In this document: piece by piece, positions 34,286 to 44,450 of the stretch
Layout of the letters: every line of letters begins with the position of its first letter
How positions within the stretch are numbered: position 1 is the first letter of the stretch
Source of the DNA: Algibacter amylolyticus
GTDB lineage: Bacteria > Bacteroidota > Bacteroidia > Flavobacteriales > Flavobacteriaceae
Assembly (NCBI RefSeq): GCF_014202225.1
Contig: NZ_JACHGE010000001.1
Span: 725,320-789,319 of the forward strand
DNA: 64,000 nucleotides
Direction of reading: 5' to 3'
Notes under the pieces: model-generated
What the model was told of the DNA's origin: nothing
Databases searched by the model: none
The model's input: only the letters and a program-made list of their open reading frames with translations
Made by a program: the position numbers and the translations under genes

Positions 34286-35026
34286 GTGGTAAAAAGACAA
34301 GATATATATCAAGATATAATAAAATCGGTTTCTGCAAAAGAAAAACTATTAGCCGTTTTGATTGATCCAGATAAGTTTTTAGTTGAAAACACAAGAGCTT
34401 TTATAGAGAAGGTAAACGCATCCATAGCCACTCACGTTTTTGTTGGCGGTAGTACTGTTGATGATTTTGTAACCGATACGTTGGTTGCCGAAATTAAAAA
34501 ACACACAGGTTTGCCCATAGTTTTATTTCCTGGCGATATTACTCAAATTACAGGAAAAGCTGATGCTATTTTGTTTTTGTCTTTGCTTTCGGGTAGAAAT
34601 CCCGAATATTTAATAGGTAAACATGTTGAAGCCGTTTCAAAATTAGATAAAACCGAATTACAGGTTATTTCTACAGGTTATATTTTAATTGAAAGTGGCA
34701 AGGAAACCGCTGTACAACGTGTTACCAAAACCAATCCTATACCCAGAAATGAAGTTCAGAAAATCATAAATACAGCCAAAGCAGGTCAATTATTAGGAAT
34801 GAAACTTATATATTTGGAAGCTGGTAGTGGTGCCGAAAATGCACTTTCTGGAGAGATAATCAAATCTGTTAAAAATGAATTAAACATTCCATTAATAGTT
34901 GGAGGTGGTATTCGAAGCAAGGCACAATTGGAACAAGCTTACAAAGCAGGAGCAGATTTAGTTGTTATTGGTACCGCTTTTGAAGATGATGATTTGTTTT
35001 TTGAAGACCTGAAAATGATTAATTAA
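34286..35026 (+). CDS. Geranylgeranylglyceryl/heptaprenylglyceryl phosphate synthase family protein (PcrB-like)
   Basis: 246-residue TIM-barrel prenyltransferase that joins a polyprenyl diphosphate to glycerol 1-phosphate. Family blocks are LIDPDKF, FVGGSTVDDF, LFPGDITQI, YLEAGSGA and PLIVGGGIRSKAQL. The start is GTG 34286, since the ATG eight bases upstream runs into a stop. Bacterial members in Bacteroidota have been reported to make GGGP in vitro; the cellular product is unclear. It lies 53 bp after the phosphopantetheinyl transferase gene and before pnuC, probably in one operon. Confidence 0.92.
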   Translation: MVKRQDIYQDIIKSVSAKEKLLAVLIDPDKFLVENTRAFIEKVNASIATHVFVGGSTVDDFVTDTLVAEIKKHTGLPIVLFPGDITQITGKADAILFLSLLSGRNPEYLIGKHVEAVSKLDKTELQVISTGYILIESGKETAVQRVTKTNPIPRNEVQKIINTAKAGQLLGMKLIYLEAGSGAENALSGEIIKSVKNELNIPLIVGGGIRSKAQLEQAYKAGADLVVIGTAFEDDDLFFEDLKMIN

Positions 35027-35068
35027 TCCCACTCTATAAATAAAAAAGTAAAACTTTAAATGTTAATA

Positions 35069-35701
35069 ATGAATGCCTTTTTTGAGTTTTTCTTTGGTCA
35101 ATATTCCGATTACCAAACAACTGATGTAGTTCTTGAAATTGTAGCCGTAATTTTTGGCTTTCTTTCTGTCTGGTATTCAAAACAGAATAATATTTTAGTG
35201 TTTCCTACGGGTATGATAAGTACTGTTATTTTTGTGTATTTGCTATATAAATGGGAGTTGTTAGGCGATTTGATGATTAACGGCTATTATTTTATAATGA
35301 GTATTTATGGTTGGTACATTTGGACAAGAACGGAAAACAACACGCAAGTATCACCCATTTCAAAAATGTCCTTTAGCGAAAAAAAAATAAGTGTAATTAT
35401 ATTTTTAGCAACCTTATTGTTTGTTTACTTAGTTTATCAAGCCTTTGGTAAATGGACAAGTTGGGTAGCTTATGTTGATACTTTTACAACAGCTATATTT
35501 TTTGTTGGAATGTGGTTAATGGCAAGGCATAAATTAGAGAATTGGATTTTTTGGATTATTGGAGATCTTATTTCTATTCCTTTATATTTTTATAAGGGGT
35601 TTACATTTACTAGTTTTCAATATTTAGGATTTACAGTTATTGCAATTTTTGGTTATTTAGCATGGAAGAAAAATATAAACAGCAACCCGCTAACTGCATA
35701 A
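35069..35701 (+). CDS. pnuC: PnuC-family nicotinamide riboside transporter
   Basis: About 210 residues with seven or so transmembrane helices and the family strings FGFLSVWYSKQNNILVFPTGMIS, split here as FGFLSVWYSKQ and NNILVFPTG, plus SIYGWYIW and NWIFWIIGDLISIPLYFYKG. ATG 35069 (MNAFFEFF) is preferred; 35060 would add three residues. Its 3' end overlaps by 40 bp a P-loop kinase like the NadR kinase domain, which would trap nicotinamide riboside by phosphorylation. Some PnuC relatives (PnuT) carry thiamine, and a TPP-controlled receptor lies 2.7 kb downstream, so thiamine is a weaker alternative. Confidence 0.9.
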   Translation: MNAFFEFFFGQYSDYQTTDVVLEIVAVIFGFLSVWYSKQNNILVFPTGMISTVIFVYLLYKWELLGDLMINGYYFIMSIYGWYIWTRTENNTQVSPISKMSFSEKKISVIIFLATLLFVYLVYQAFGKWTSWVAYVDTFTTAIFFVGMWLMARHKLENWIFWIIGDLISIPLYFYKGFTFTSFQYLGFTVIAIFGYLAWKKNINSNPLTA

Positions 35702-36231
35702 AAGTAGTTTTATTTGGGCCAGAATCTACGGGAAAAACGACACTATCTCGTCAGTTAGCACGGTATTATAGTTCCGTTTGGGTTCCAGAATATGCGCGTG
35801 AGTATCTTCAAAAAAAATGGAACGACCATAGGAAAACCTGTGAGTTAGAAGATTTATTGCCTATTGCCGAAGGACAAATAAGACTTGAAAATGAATTGGC
35901 TCAAAAAACAGAATCTGTTTTAATTTGCGATACCGATTTGTTGGAGACCAAAGTGTATTCCGAAGCTTTTTATTCTGAAAGTTGTGATGCTATGCTAGAG
36001 AAATATGCAGTGAAAAATTCGTACAATTTGTATTTTTTAACTTATATTGATACGCCTTGGGAAGCAGATGATTTAAGAGATAGACCTGAGGAACGCGAAG
36101 CCATGTTTAATGCTTTTCAAGATGCATTAGATAAATATAACAAACCATACGTGCTATTAAAAGGTGATATAAAAACACGTTTAGAAACAGCTATTAAACA
36201 TATAGATAAACTATTAAATTCCAAAGTATAA
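35662..36231 (+). CDS. P-loop kinase like the ribosylnicotinamide kinase domain of NadR
   Basis: 189 residues with Walker A GPESTGKTTLSRQLA at about 15-29, VPEYAREYL and CDTDLLETKVYSE, which match the C-terminal kinase domain of NadR. The NMN adenylyltransferase half of NadR is absent, so the expected activity is phosphorylation of nicotinamide riboside to NMN. It overlaps pnuC by 40 bp and its stop overlaps the next start by one base, so uptake and trapping are encoded together. The family is clear; the substrate is inferred from pnuC. Confidence 0.9.
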   Translation: MEEKYKQQPANCIKVVLFGPESTGKTTLSRQLARYYSSVWVPEYAREYLQKKWNDHRKTCELEDLLPIAEGQIRLENELAQKTESVLICDTDLLETKVYSEAFYSESCDAMLEKYAVKNSYNLYFLTYIDTPWEADDLRDRPEEREAMFNAFQDALDKYNKPYVLLKGDIKTRLETAIKHIDKLLNSKV

Positions 36232-37781
36232 TGTTTACAGAACAAGATATTAAACAATTAAAAAGTAAAGGTATTGCTGTAAAAGATGTCGAGGCACAAA
36301 TATCTAGATTAAAAAACGGAATGACTTTTTCTAATTTGGTAGCCGCGGCTAACATTGGTAAGGGTATTGAAAGTTATGACGATAATGAGGTGCAAGAGTA
36401 TATCAATTTTTACGAAGCAAAACTAAGCAAGTTATCTATTGTTAAGTTTGTGCCAGCTTCGGGCGCGGCTACTCGAATGTTTAAATTTTTATTTCAATTT
36501 TTGAATAATTTTGAGGCTTCAAAATTAAGTATTAAAAAGTATGCAGAAAGAAATAACGATGCGCTAATAGTAAAATTTGTCGAAAACATAGATCGTTTTC
36601 CGTTCTATAACGAAGTTATTTCGAAAATCAAACAAACACAATCTAACTTCGAATCGTTGTCAGATGATGAACAAAAGGTCGCGTTTGTTAAAACCATGTT
36701 GGACGCTAAAGGGCTTAATTATAGTTTTTTGCCAAAAGGCTTGTTGCCATTTCATAAGTATGAAGATCAAGTAAAAACAGCTTTTGAAGAGCATTTGTTT
36801 GAATCGACTTTATATGCGGCATCCAACGGAGTGGCTAACCTTCATTTTACCGTTTCTAAAAACCATCAATTATATTTTTCTAATACATTAAATAAAATTA
36901 GAGAGCATATAGAAGGGCACACTAAAACGACATTTAATGTGTCCTTTTCTTATCAAAATGAAGCTACAGAAACCGTTGCGCTTACAAGTGAAAACGAAGT
37001 TTTTAGAAAAAAAGATGGCTCTATATTGTTTAGACCAGCAGGACACGGAGCACTTCTTGAAAATTTAAACACTCTAGATAACGATATTGTTTTTATTAAA
37101 AATATAGATAATATTGTTGTTGCCGATAGAAATATAGCGGTATCTAATTATAAAAAATTATTAGCAGGAGTTTTAGTTGAGGCCCAAGAAAAGTTGTTTG
37201 AATATTTACACAAATTAGATACTGGCGATTTAATTGATACAGATTTTAAAGTGATCGCTTTATTTTTACGATATAGATTAAATGTGCCTATTATTTCAGA
37301 TTTTGAGAGGTATACAGCTCAAGAAAAAATCGAATATTTAAAAGAAAAACTAAACCGTCCAATTCGTGTTTGTGGGATGGTTAAAAACCAAGGCGAACCA
37401 GGAGGAGGACCGTTTTGGGTTAAGGATGCCAAAGGGAATACGTCGTTACAAATTGTAGAATTTGCGCAAATTAACTTCAGTAAAACAAACCAACAAGGTA
37501 TTGTGTATAAAGCCACACATTTTAATCCTACAGATTTAGTTTGTGGCATTAAAAATTATAAAGGTGAAAAGTTTGATCTAACTAAGTTTGTAGACACCGA
37601 GGCTGCTTTTATAACCACAAAAACGCAGAATGGAGTAGATATTGATGCTCTAGAACTTCCTGGGTTATGGAATGGTAGTATGGCGTATTGGAATTCTATT
37701 TTTGTTGAAGTACCTCTTGAAACGTTTAATCCGGTTAAAACAGTAAACGATTTACTTAAGCCTGTACATCAAGGAATTTAA
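36231..37781 (+). CDS. DUF4301 family protein
   Basis: 516 residues, the family's usual size. The motif VPASGAATRMFKFLFQFL near residue 70-88 resembles the nucleotide-binding G-x-G-T-R-M loop of sugar nucleotidyltransferases. Other blocks are FRPAGHGALLENLN, RVCGMVKNQGEPGGGPFWV and ELPGLWNGSMAYWNSIF. This fits DUF4301, found mostly in Bacteroidota, with no established role. It is coupled to the NadR-like kinase (1-bp overlap) and to arfB (1-bp overlap). A nucleotidyl-transfer reaction is a reasonable guess from the motif only. Confidence 0.82.
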   Translation: MFTEQDIKQLKSKGIAVKDVEAQISRLKNGMTFSNLVAAANIGKGIESYDDNEVQEYINFYEAKLSKLSIVKFVPASGAATRMFKFLFQFLNNFEASKLSIKKYAERNNDALIVKFVENIDRFPFYNEVISKIKQTQSNFESLSDDEQKVAFVKTMLDAKGLNYSFLPKGLLPFHKYEDQVKTAFEEHLFESTLYAASNGVANLHFTVSKNHQLYFSNTLNKIREHIEGHTKTTFNVSFSYQNEATETVALTSENEVFRKKDGSILFRPAGHGALLENLNTLDNDIVFIKNIDNIVVADRNIAVSNYKKLLAGVLVEAQEKLFEYLHKLDTGDLIDTDFKVIALFLRYRLNVPIISDFERYTAQEKIEYLKEKLNRPIRVCGMVKNQGEPGGGPFWVKDAKGNTSLQIVEFAQINFSKTNQQGIVYKATHFNPTDLVCGIKNYKGEKFDLTKFVDTEAAFITTKTQNGVDIDALELPGLWNGSMAYWNSIFVEVPLETFNPVKTVNDLLKPVHQGI

Positions 37782-38188
37782 TGTTTAGTGAAGAAGCCAT
37801 ACTAAATGAATTAACTTTTAAAGCTATTAGAAGTTCGGGTAGTGGAGGGCAACACGTAAATAAAGTGTCTTCAAAAGTGGAGCTAACTTTTAATGTGTTA
37901 GTGTCCTTAGTTTTTAATGATGGCCAAAAGGAACGTATTCTTATTAAACTTCAAAATCGACTAACAAAAGAAGGTGTTTTAATTCTGCAATGTGGCGAAA
38001 GTAGAAGTCAACATAAAAATAAAGAGCTCGTTATCCAGCGGTTTATTGCGCTTGTAAAAGATGCTTTAAAAGTTCCAAAAAAGCGAAAACCAACAAAAGT
38101 ACCCAAGTCTGTAATTAAAAAGCGTCTTAAAAGTAAGCGCAAACAGTCTGAAAAAAAGAGTAATAGGCAAAAACCAGATCTCGATTAA
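37781..38188 (+). CDS. arfB: Alternative ribosome-rescue peptidyl-tRNA hydrolase ArfB
   Basis: 135 residues, the usual ArfB (YaeJ) length. The catalytic GGQ is in RSSGSGGQHVNKVSSKVEL, and the C-terminal tail from about residue 100 is rich in Lys/Arg (KVPKKRKPTKVPKS, KRLKSKRKQSEKK), as needed to sit in an empty mRNA channel. It frees stalled ribosomes without a stop codon. It shares one base with the DUF4301 stop. Confidence 0.94.
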   Translation: MFSEEAILNELTFKAIRSSGSGGQHVNKVSSKVELTFNVLVSLVFNDGQKERILIKLQNRLTKEGVLILQCGESRSQHKNKELVIQRFIALVKDALKVPKKRKPTKVPKSVIKKRLKSKRKQSEKKSNRQKPDLD

Positions 38189-38229
38189 AAAAATCTCAAA
38201 TTCTTAAATCGAAATTCATTATTCTAACA

Positions 38230-38237
38230 TATCTTTG
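38230..38237 (+). promoter_or_regulatory. Possible -7 element upstream of the first TPP riboswitch
   Basis: TATCTTTG fits TAnnTTTG and ends 15 bp before the riboswitch core, so a transcript starting just downstream would carry the whole aptamer. No clear -33 element. Confidence 0.45.
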
Positions 38238-38251
38238 CAGCGTTCTCAAAA

Positions 38252-38319
38252 AAGGGGTGCCTATTATCGGCTGAGATCATACCCATTGAACCTGGGCAGG
38301 TAATGCTGCTAAGGAAATG
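38252..38319 (+). ncRNA. TPP riboswitch (THI element) before the TonB receptor
   Basis: The aptamer has GGGGTGCC, GGCTGAGATCATACCC, TTGAACCTGG and CAGGTAATGCTGCTAAGGAA, the conserved order of the thiamine pyrophosphate riboswitch. Two hairpins follow: AACACA/TGTGTT (38322-38337) and GTTTGGC/GCCAAAC (38348-38384). Neither has a T-run, so control may act on translation start rather than termination (inference). It lies 135 bp before the receptor ATG. Confidence 0.92.
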
Positions 38320-38453
38320 TAAACACAGTTTTGTGTTAACGAGTAATGTTTGGCAAGGTTGCATTTATGTAAATAAAGCCAAACACCTCACAAAATAAGT
38401 ATTAATAGTAAAGAATAATGACCTCTTTTTATTCGATTATAAAGATAATCGTA

Positions 38454-40637
38454 ATGAAAAATGTATTCAGCAGTTTGTCATTCCTAGAAAAGCAGGAATC
38501 TCGTCAAAGGAAGATTTTCACATTTTTAATACTCCTAGTTTCAATAGGAGTAAATGCACAACAAAACCAAGTTGAAAGCGATTCAACAACAACAGAAAAC
38601 CTAGAAGAAGTTTTAGTAAAAGCAGTTCGTGTAGATGCCGATTCGCCAATTACGCATTCTAATGTTACTAAGGCAGAACTTGCTAAGCGAAATTTAGGGC
38701 AAGACATTCCAACGTTATTAAATTTTTTACCATCGGTGGTTACAACCAGTGATGCCGGAGCCGGAATTGGTTACTCAGGAATTAGAGTTCGTGGTACCGA
38801 TGGAACCCGAGTAAATGTAACCATTAATGGAATTCCTTATAACGATCCAGAAAGTCAAGGAACCTTTTGGGTAAATTTAGGTGATTTTGCATCGTCTACA
38901 GAAAGTTTACAATTACAACGAGGTGTAGGAACTTCTACTAATGGTTCAGGTGCATTTGGTGCTAGTTTAAATTTGTTAACCGATGCTACCTCTCAAGAAG
39001 CTTCAGGGCTAATAGCTAATAGTTTCGGGAGTTACGGTACAAGAAAACATACTGTAAAATTAAGTACAGGTTTGTTAAATGATCATTTTGAAATTTCAGG
39101 ACGTTTTTCAAAAATAGATTCAGATGGTTATGTGGATCGTGCCTTTACCGATTTAAAATCGTATTTCTTACAAGGTGTGTATAAGGACGGTGGTACTATA
39201 ATTAAAGCCTTAACTTTTGGTAATGTTGAGCGTACATATCAAGCTTGGTACGGGTTAACGGAAGATGAATTAAAGGAAGACCGCCGCCAAAACCCATATA
39301 CTTACGATAATGAAACCGATAACTACTGGCAAGACCATTACCAATTGCATTGGAATGAACGTTTTGATAATAATTGGTCTACTAATTTAGGTTTAAATTA
39401 TACCAAAGGAAAAGGCTATTTTGAGCAGTATAAGGCGGAGGAATCTGCAGAAGATTTTAATAATTTAATTGAAGAAGGTTCCGATGTTATTGTTCGTAGG
39501 TGGTTAGATAATAACTTTTATGTACTAAACGCTAATGTTACATACAAGAAAAACGCACTGGAACTTATCTCTGGAATATCGTATAGCTCATATGATGGCG
39601 ATCATTTTGGTGAAGTAATTTGGGGAAGCGATTTGGCAGCAGAAACAAGTATTAGAGATCATTATTACGATGGCGATGCTACAAAAAATGACTTTAGTGT
39701 GTTCTCGAAAGCTACATTTAAACTTGCCGATAAAATTACAGGTTTTGTAGATTTACAAGGGCGTTTTGTAAGCTATAAAACAAATGGATTAAATTCTGAT
39801 AGAGTAGAGTTTACTACCGATGCTAATTTTAGTTTCTTTAATCCAAAATTAGGATTAACCTATAAACCATCGCAGTTTAATAATTATTATATCTCTTATG
39901 CGCGTGCAAATAGAGAACCAAATCGCGATGATTTTGAAAACGGCGTAACCGAAAACGAAACCCTTAATGATATTGAGTTAGGATGGCGTTACAACAAAGG
40001 GAAAGCAAGCGTTAATACAAACCTGTATTACATGTTTTACCAAAACCAATTGGTGTTAACGGGCGAGTTGGATGATGTTGGAAGCCCACTTAGAGCCACC
40101 AGCGGAAAAAGTTTTAGATTAGGTCTTGAGGTCGATGCTAATATTCAATTTAGTAAACAGTTTAGCACATCAACAAATATTGGCTTAAGTAGTAATAAAA
40201 ATAGAGATTTTTCATCCGAAATTAATGGAGAATTAGTCGATTTAGGAAATACAAATATTTCATTCTCACCAGATTTAGTTATCGGTAATGCTTTAAATTT
40301 CTATCCTGTAGAGGGTTTACAGTTGTCATTACTTAGTAAATATGTTGGCGAGCAATACATGGGTAATATCGATGAGGCATCATCAAAATTAGATAGCTAT
40401 TTTGTTAACGACTTTAATGTTAACTATCAAATTAAACCTAATAAGTTATTTAAATCTATCGTTTTATCGGTTTTGGTTAATAATATCTTTAATAAAGAAT
40501 ATGTTTCAAACGGATACTTTGGGTCGTATACTTACGAAGATCCAGGTATGCCAACAGGAATAGCTACAGGGTATTATGCTGGGTATTACCCGCAAGCAAC
40601 CCGAAACTTTTTAGTAGGTTTAACATTAGGATTTTAA
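38454..40637 (+). CDS. TonB-dependent receptor, probable thiamine receptor
   Basis: Outer-membrane receptor of about 727 residues. The signal peptide ends LVSIGVNAQ. The plug (about 40-150) includes ENLEEVLVKAVRVD, VRVRGTDGTRVNVTINGIPYNDPES-type strings (GIRVRGTDGTRVNVTINGIP), and the barrel ends FLVGLTLGF with a terminal aromatic residue. The TPP riboswitch directly upstream makes thiamine or a precursor the likely ligand, as described for Bacteroidota thiamine receptors. ATG 38454 is preferred over 38418. The N-terminal basic region contains a short palindromic repeat read as protein (see 38477). Confidence 0.9.
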   Translation: MKNVFSSLSFLEKQESRQRKIFTFLILLVSIGVNAQQNQVESDSTTTENLEEVLVKAVRVDADSPITHSNVTKAELAKRNLGQDIPTLLNFLPSVVTTSDAGAGIGYSGIRVRGTDGTRVNVTINGIPYNDPESQGTFWVNLGDFASSTESLQLQRGVGTSTNGSGAFGASLNLLTDATSQEASGLIANSFGSYGTRKHTVKLSTGLLNDHFEISGRFSKIDSDGYVDRAFTDLKSYFLQGVYKDGGTIIKALTFGNVERTYQAWYGLTEDELKEDRRQNPYTYDNETDNYWQDHYQLHWNERFDNNWSTNLGLNYTKGKGYFEQYKAEESAEDFNNLIEEGSDVIVRRWLDNNFYVLNANVTYKKNALELISGISYSSYDGDHFGEVIWGSDLAAETSIRDHYYDGDATKNDFSVFSKATFKLADKITGFVDLQGRFVSYKTNGLNSDRVEFTTDANFSFFNPKLGLTYKPSQFNNYYISYARANREPNRDDFENGVTENETLNDIELGWRYNKGKASVNTNLYYMFYQNQLVLTGELDDVGSPLRATSGKSFRLGLEVDANIQFSKQFSTSTNIGLSSNKNRDFSSEINGELVDLGNTNISFSPDLVIGNALNFYPVEGLQLSLLSKYVGEQYMGNIDEASSKLDSYFVNDFNVNYQIKPNKLFKSIVLSVLVNNIFNKEYVSNGYFGSYTYEDPGMPTGIATGYYAGYYPQATRNFLVGLTLGF
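38477..38503 (+). repeat. Short palindromic repeat inside the receptor signal-peptide region
   Basis: GTCATTCCTAGAAAAGCAGG followed by AATCTC is close to a short palindrome (ATTCCTGC/GCAGGAAT) that I recall as dispersed between genes in many bacteria. Here it lies in frame within the first 20 codons and encodes FLEKQES. Its pairing arms are slightly degenerate. Confidence 0.5.
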
Positions 40638-40683
40638 AATTATAAAATGAATTAGTATTAGTTCATAAACACATAGTAAACTT

Positions 40684-40757
40684 TAGGAGTGGCTAGTTTT
40701 ATACTAGTTTGAGACATATCCTTTGAACCTGATTTGGCTAATACCAACGTAGGGAAA
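40684..40757 (+). ncRNA. TPP riboswitch before the thiamine biosynthesis operon
   Basis: The 3' half matches the consensus closely: TTGAGACATATCCTTTGAAC, CTGATTTGG, CTAATACCAACGTAGGGAA. The P3 part (GGCTAGTTTTATACTAGTTT) has a small stem CTAGT/ACTAG. It starts 46 bp after the receptor stop and ends 80 bp before thiS, so it can control the operon by itself. Confidence 0.92.
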
Positions 40758-40837
40758 AGTTATTTTCGAAATATTAGATTCAGCCGTCGTGCTTTATTTT
40801 ATTCTTCTTAGAGTTTACTTTATATAACTACAACAGC

Positions 40838-41038
40838 ATGTATATTAAAGTAAACAATACCGCTTACGAAATACCAGAACAAACTACGGTACAACAGCTT
40901 GTGGAGCAATTAAAAATGTCCACAAACGGCATTGCTGTGGCTATAAATCAACACGTTGTAAAAAACACCAATTGGCCTTCAACCATTATTAAAAATCAGG
41001 ATGATATCCTAATTATAAAGTCTACACAAGGCGGTTAA
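40838..41038 (+). CDS. thiS: Sulfur carrier protein ThiS
   Basis: 66 residues with a ubiquitin-like fold and the essential C-terminal Gly-Gly (STQGG), which ThiF adenylates and converts to the thiocarboxylate that donates sulfur to the thiazole. EIPEQTTVQQLVEQL and DDILIIKSTQGG are typical. It is the first gene after the second TPP riboswitch. Confidence 0.96.
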   Translation: MYIKVNNTAYEIPEQTTVQQLVEQLKMSTNGIAVAINQHVVKNTNWPSTIIKNQDDILIIKSTQGG

Positions 41039-41075
41039 TTAAATAGTTACATCACGTATAAGTTTAACAACATAA

Positions 41076-42944
<1,869 letters not shown>

Positions 42945-42954
42945 CAAAATAATA

Positions 42955-43058
42955 AGGGAGTTCCCGTGCTTTTTATTAAAAGCACGGGCGGGCTTTCCGT
43001 TGCAAGTCCTCGCTCCTCCTACGTCGGGCTGTGGGCTTTACACCGCAATCCCTAACTC
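42955..43058 (+). repeat. Dispersed element, copy D, inside the thi operon
   Basis: Starts GGGAGTTCC and ends CAATCCCTAACTC, with core CGGGCTTTCC, GCAAGTCCTCGCTCCTCC and TACGTCGGGCTGTGGGC. The internal hairpin has arms CCCGTGCTTTT and AAAAGCACGGG. The start and the end both differ from the other copies in a way that keeps pairing (GAGTT with AACTC instead of GCGTT with AACGC). It sits between thiC and the next thi gene, with no T-run after the hairpin. Confidence 0.75.
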
Positions 43059-43100
43059 AGCGATACGGCATAGCACAACGCCAAACAAAAAATAAAGAAA

Positions 43101-43700
43101 ATGATAGTCTTAATTTCACCAGAACACGATATTCCAAACGAAATCGAAATACTTAATCAGTTATTTCAACATGGTTTGCAATACTATCATCTTAGAAAAC
43201 CCGAAAAAAATTACGAGCAGCATTGTACATATTTAAACCAGATAGATGCCCAATATCACAACCGGGTTGTAGTGCATTATTTTCATGAGCTTGTTAATAC
43301 ATATCCCTTAAAAGGCATTCATTTTCAAGAACAAAAGCGAATAGACCACATTGATAATCCTGGGCAATATTTTAAAAACCTAAGCATGTTTGGTAAAACC
43401 ATAAGCTCATCCTTTCATGAAATTCAAGATCTTATCGACTGTCATTTCGAGTTCGATTACCATTTGTTAAGTCCGGTGTTTTCATCTATTTCTAAAGCAG
43501 GTTACCAGGGTCGTGGTTTTAACGTCAACCATATCGATAAATTTATTGTTGGTATGGGCGGTATCAATGCCAATACCATTTTGGAAACCTTCAAACTCGG
43601 TTTTAAAGGCGTTGGTGTTTTAGGTGGTGTTTGGAATGCAGAAAACCCAGTAAAAAGTTTCATCCAATTACAAACAGCACATAGTAATATCAAACTTTGA
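43101..43700 (+). CDS. ThiE/TenI-family protein, probably thiazole tautomerase
   Basis: 199 residues with a ThiE-like TIM barrel but weak match to true ThiE. YYHLRKPEKNYEQH takes the place of the QLRLK substrate-binding strand. It has YHLLSPVFSSISKAGYQGRGF and IVGMGGINANTILETFKLGFKGVGVLGGVW. The proper ThiE lies 750 bp downstream in the same operon, so a second synthase is not needed; TenI, which aromatises the thiazole made by ThiG, is the likely role. It overlaps thiD by four bases (TTGA). Confidence 0.8.
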   Translation: MIVLISPEHDIPNEIEILNQLFQHGLQYYHLRKPEKNYEQHCTYLNQIDAQYHNRVVVHYFHELVNTYPLKGIHFQEQKRIDHIDNPGQYFKNLSMFGKTISSSFHEIQDLIDCHFEFDYHLLSPVFSSISKAGYQGRGFNVNHIDKFIVGMGGINANTILETFKLGFKGVGVLGGVWNAENPVKSFIQLQTAHSNIKL

Positions 43701-44449
43701 AAAATAGACCAAACATATTAACCATTGCAGGTTTCGATCCCACCAACGGTGCCGGATTAACCGCCGATGTTAAAACATTCGAAGCCTTAAAATGTTATGG
43801 TTTATCGGTTTGTACAGCAAATACAGTACAAGATGATAAGGCATTTATTACTTGCCATTGGATGCCAGTTTCAATTATTTTAAATCAAATAGAGGTGCTT
43901 TTCAAACGGTTTCAAATCAACTTCGTAAAAATTGGTATTGTACAAAACTGGGATGTTTTAGAAATTATCATCAACAAATTACATAGCCTAAACCCTGATG
44001 TGAAAATCATATTAGATCCTATTTTAAAATCGAGTTCTAATTTTAATTTTCATAGCAATCCTACAGAAAAACTAGATGTTATTTTATCTAAAATCTATCT
44101 GCTTACACCTAACTACAACGAAATTCAACAATTATACCCAGAGAAAACCATCAGCGAAACTATTACATATATTCAATCTAAAACCAATCTGTTTTTAAAA
44201 GGTGGGCATCATCTCGAAAAATTAGGGCAAGACACACTTCATCTTAAAAACAAAAAACATGTTGTGTTCAATGCTAAATCTAAAAATTGTACCGAAAAAC
44301 ATGGAAGCGGTTGTGTATTATCATCTGCTATAACAAGCTATTTAGCCTTAGAGTTTCCAATATTTAAAGCGTGTTTAAAAGGAAAACAATACACCGAAAA
44401 ATTTTTAAGTTCTAATACCTCATTATTAGGCTTTCATTCTAAAAAATAA
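43697..44449 (+). CDS. thiD: Hydroxymethylpyrimidine (phospho)kinase ThiD
   Basis: 250 residues, ribokinase-like fold. It phosphorylates HMP and HMP-P. TIAGFDPTNGAGLTADVKTF is the N-terminal signature, followed by FVKIGIVQN, LDPILKSSS and the anion-hole region KHGSGCVLSSAI. The start is TTG 43697, overlapping the preceding stop as TTGA; no in-frame ATG lies before the signature. One base separates it from thiE. Confidence 0.94.
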   Translation: MKNRPNILTIAGFDPTNGAGLTADVKTFEALKCYGLSVCTANTVQDDKAFITCHWMPVSIILNQIEVLFKRFQINFVKIGIVQNWDVLEIIINKLHSLNPDVKIILDPILKSSSNFNFHSNPTEKLDVILSKIYLLTPNYNEIQQLYPEKTISETITYIQSKTNLFLKGGHHLEKLGQDTLHLKNKKHVVFNAKSKNCTEKHGSGCVLSSAITSYLALEFPIFKACLKGKQYTEKFLSSNTSLLGFHSKK

Positions 44450-44450
44450 C

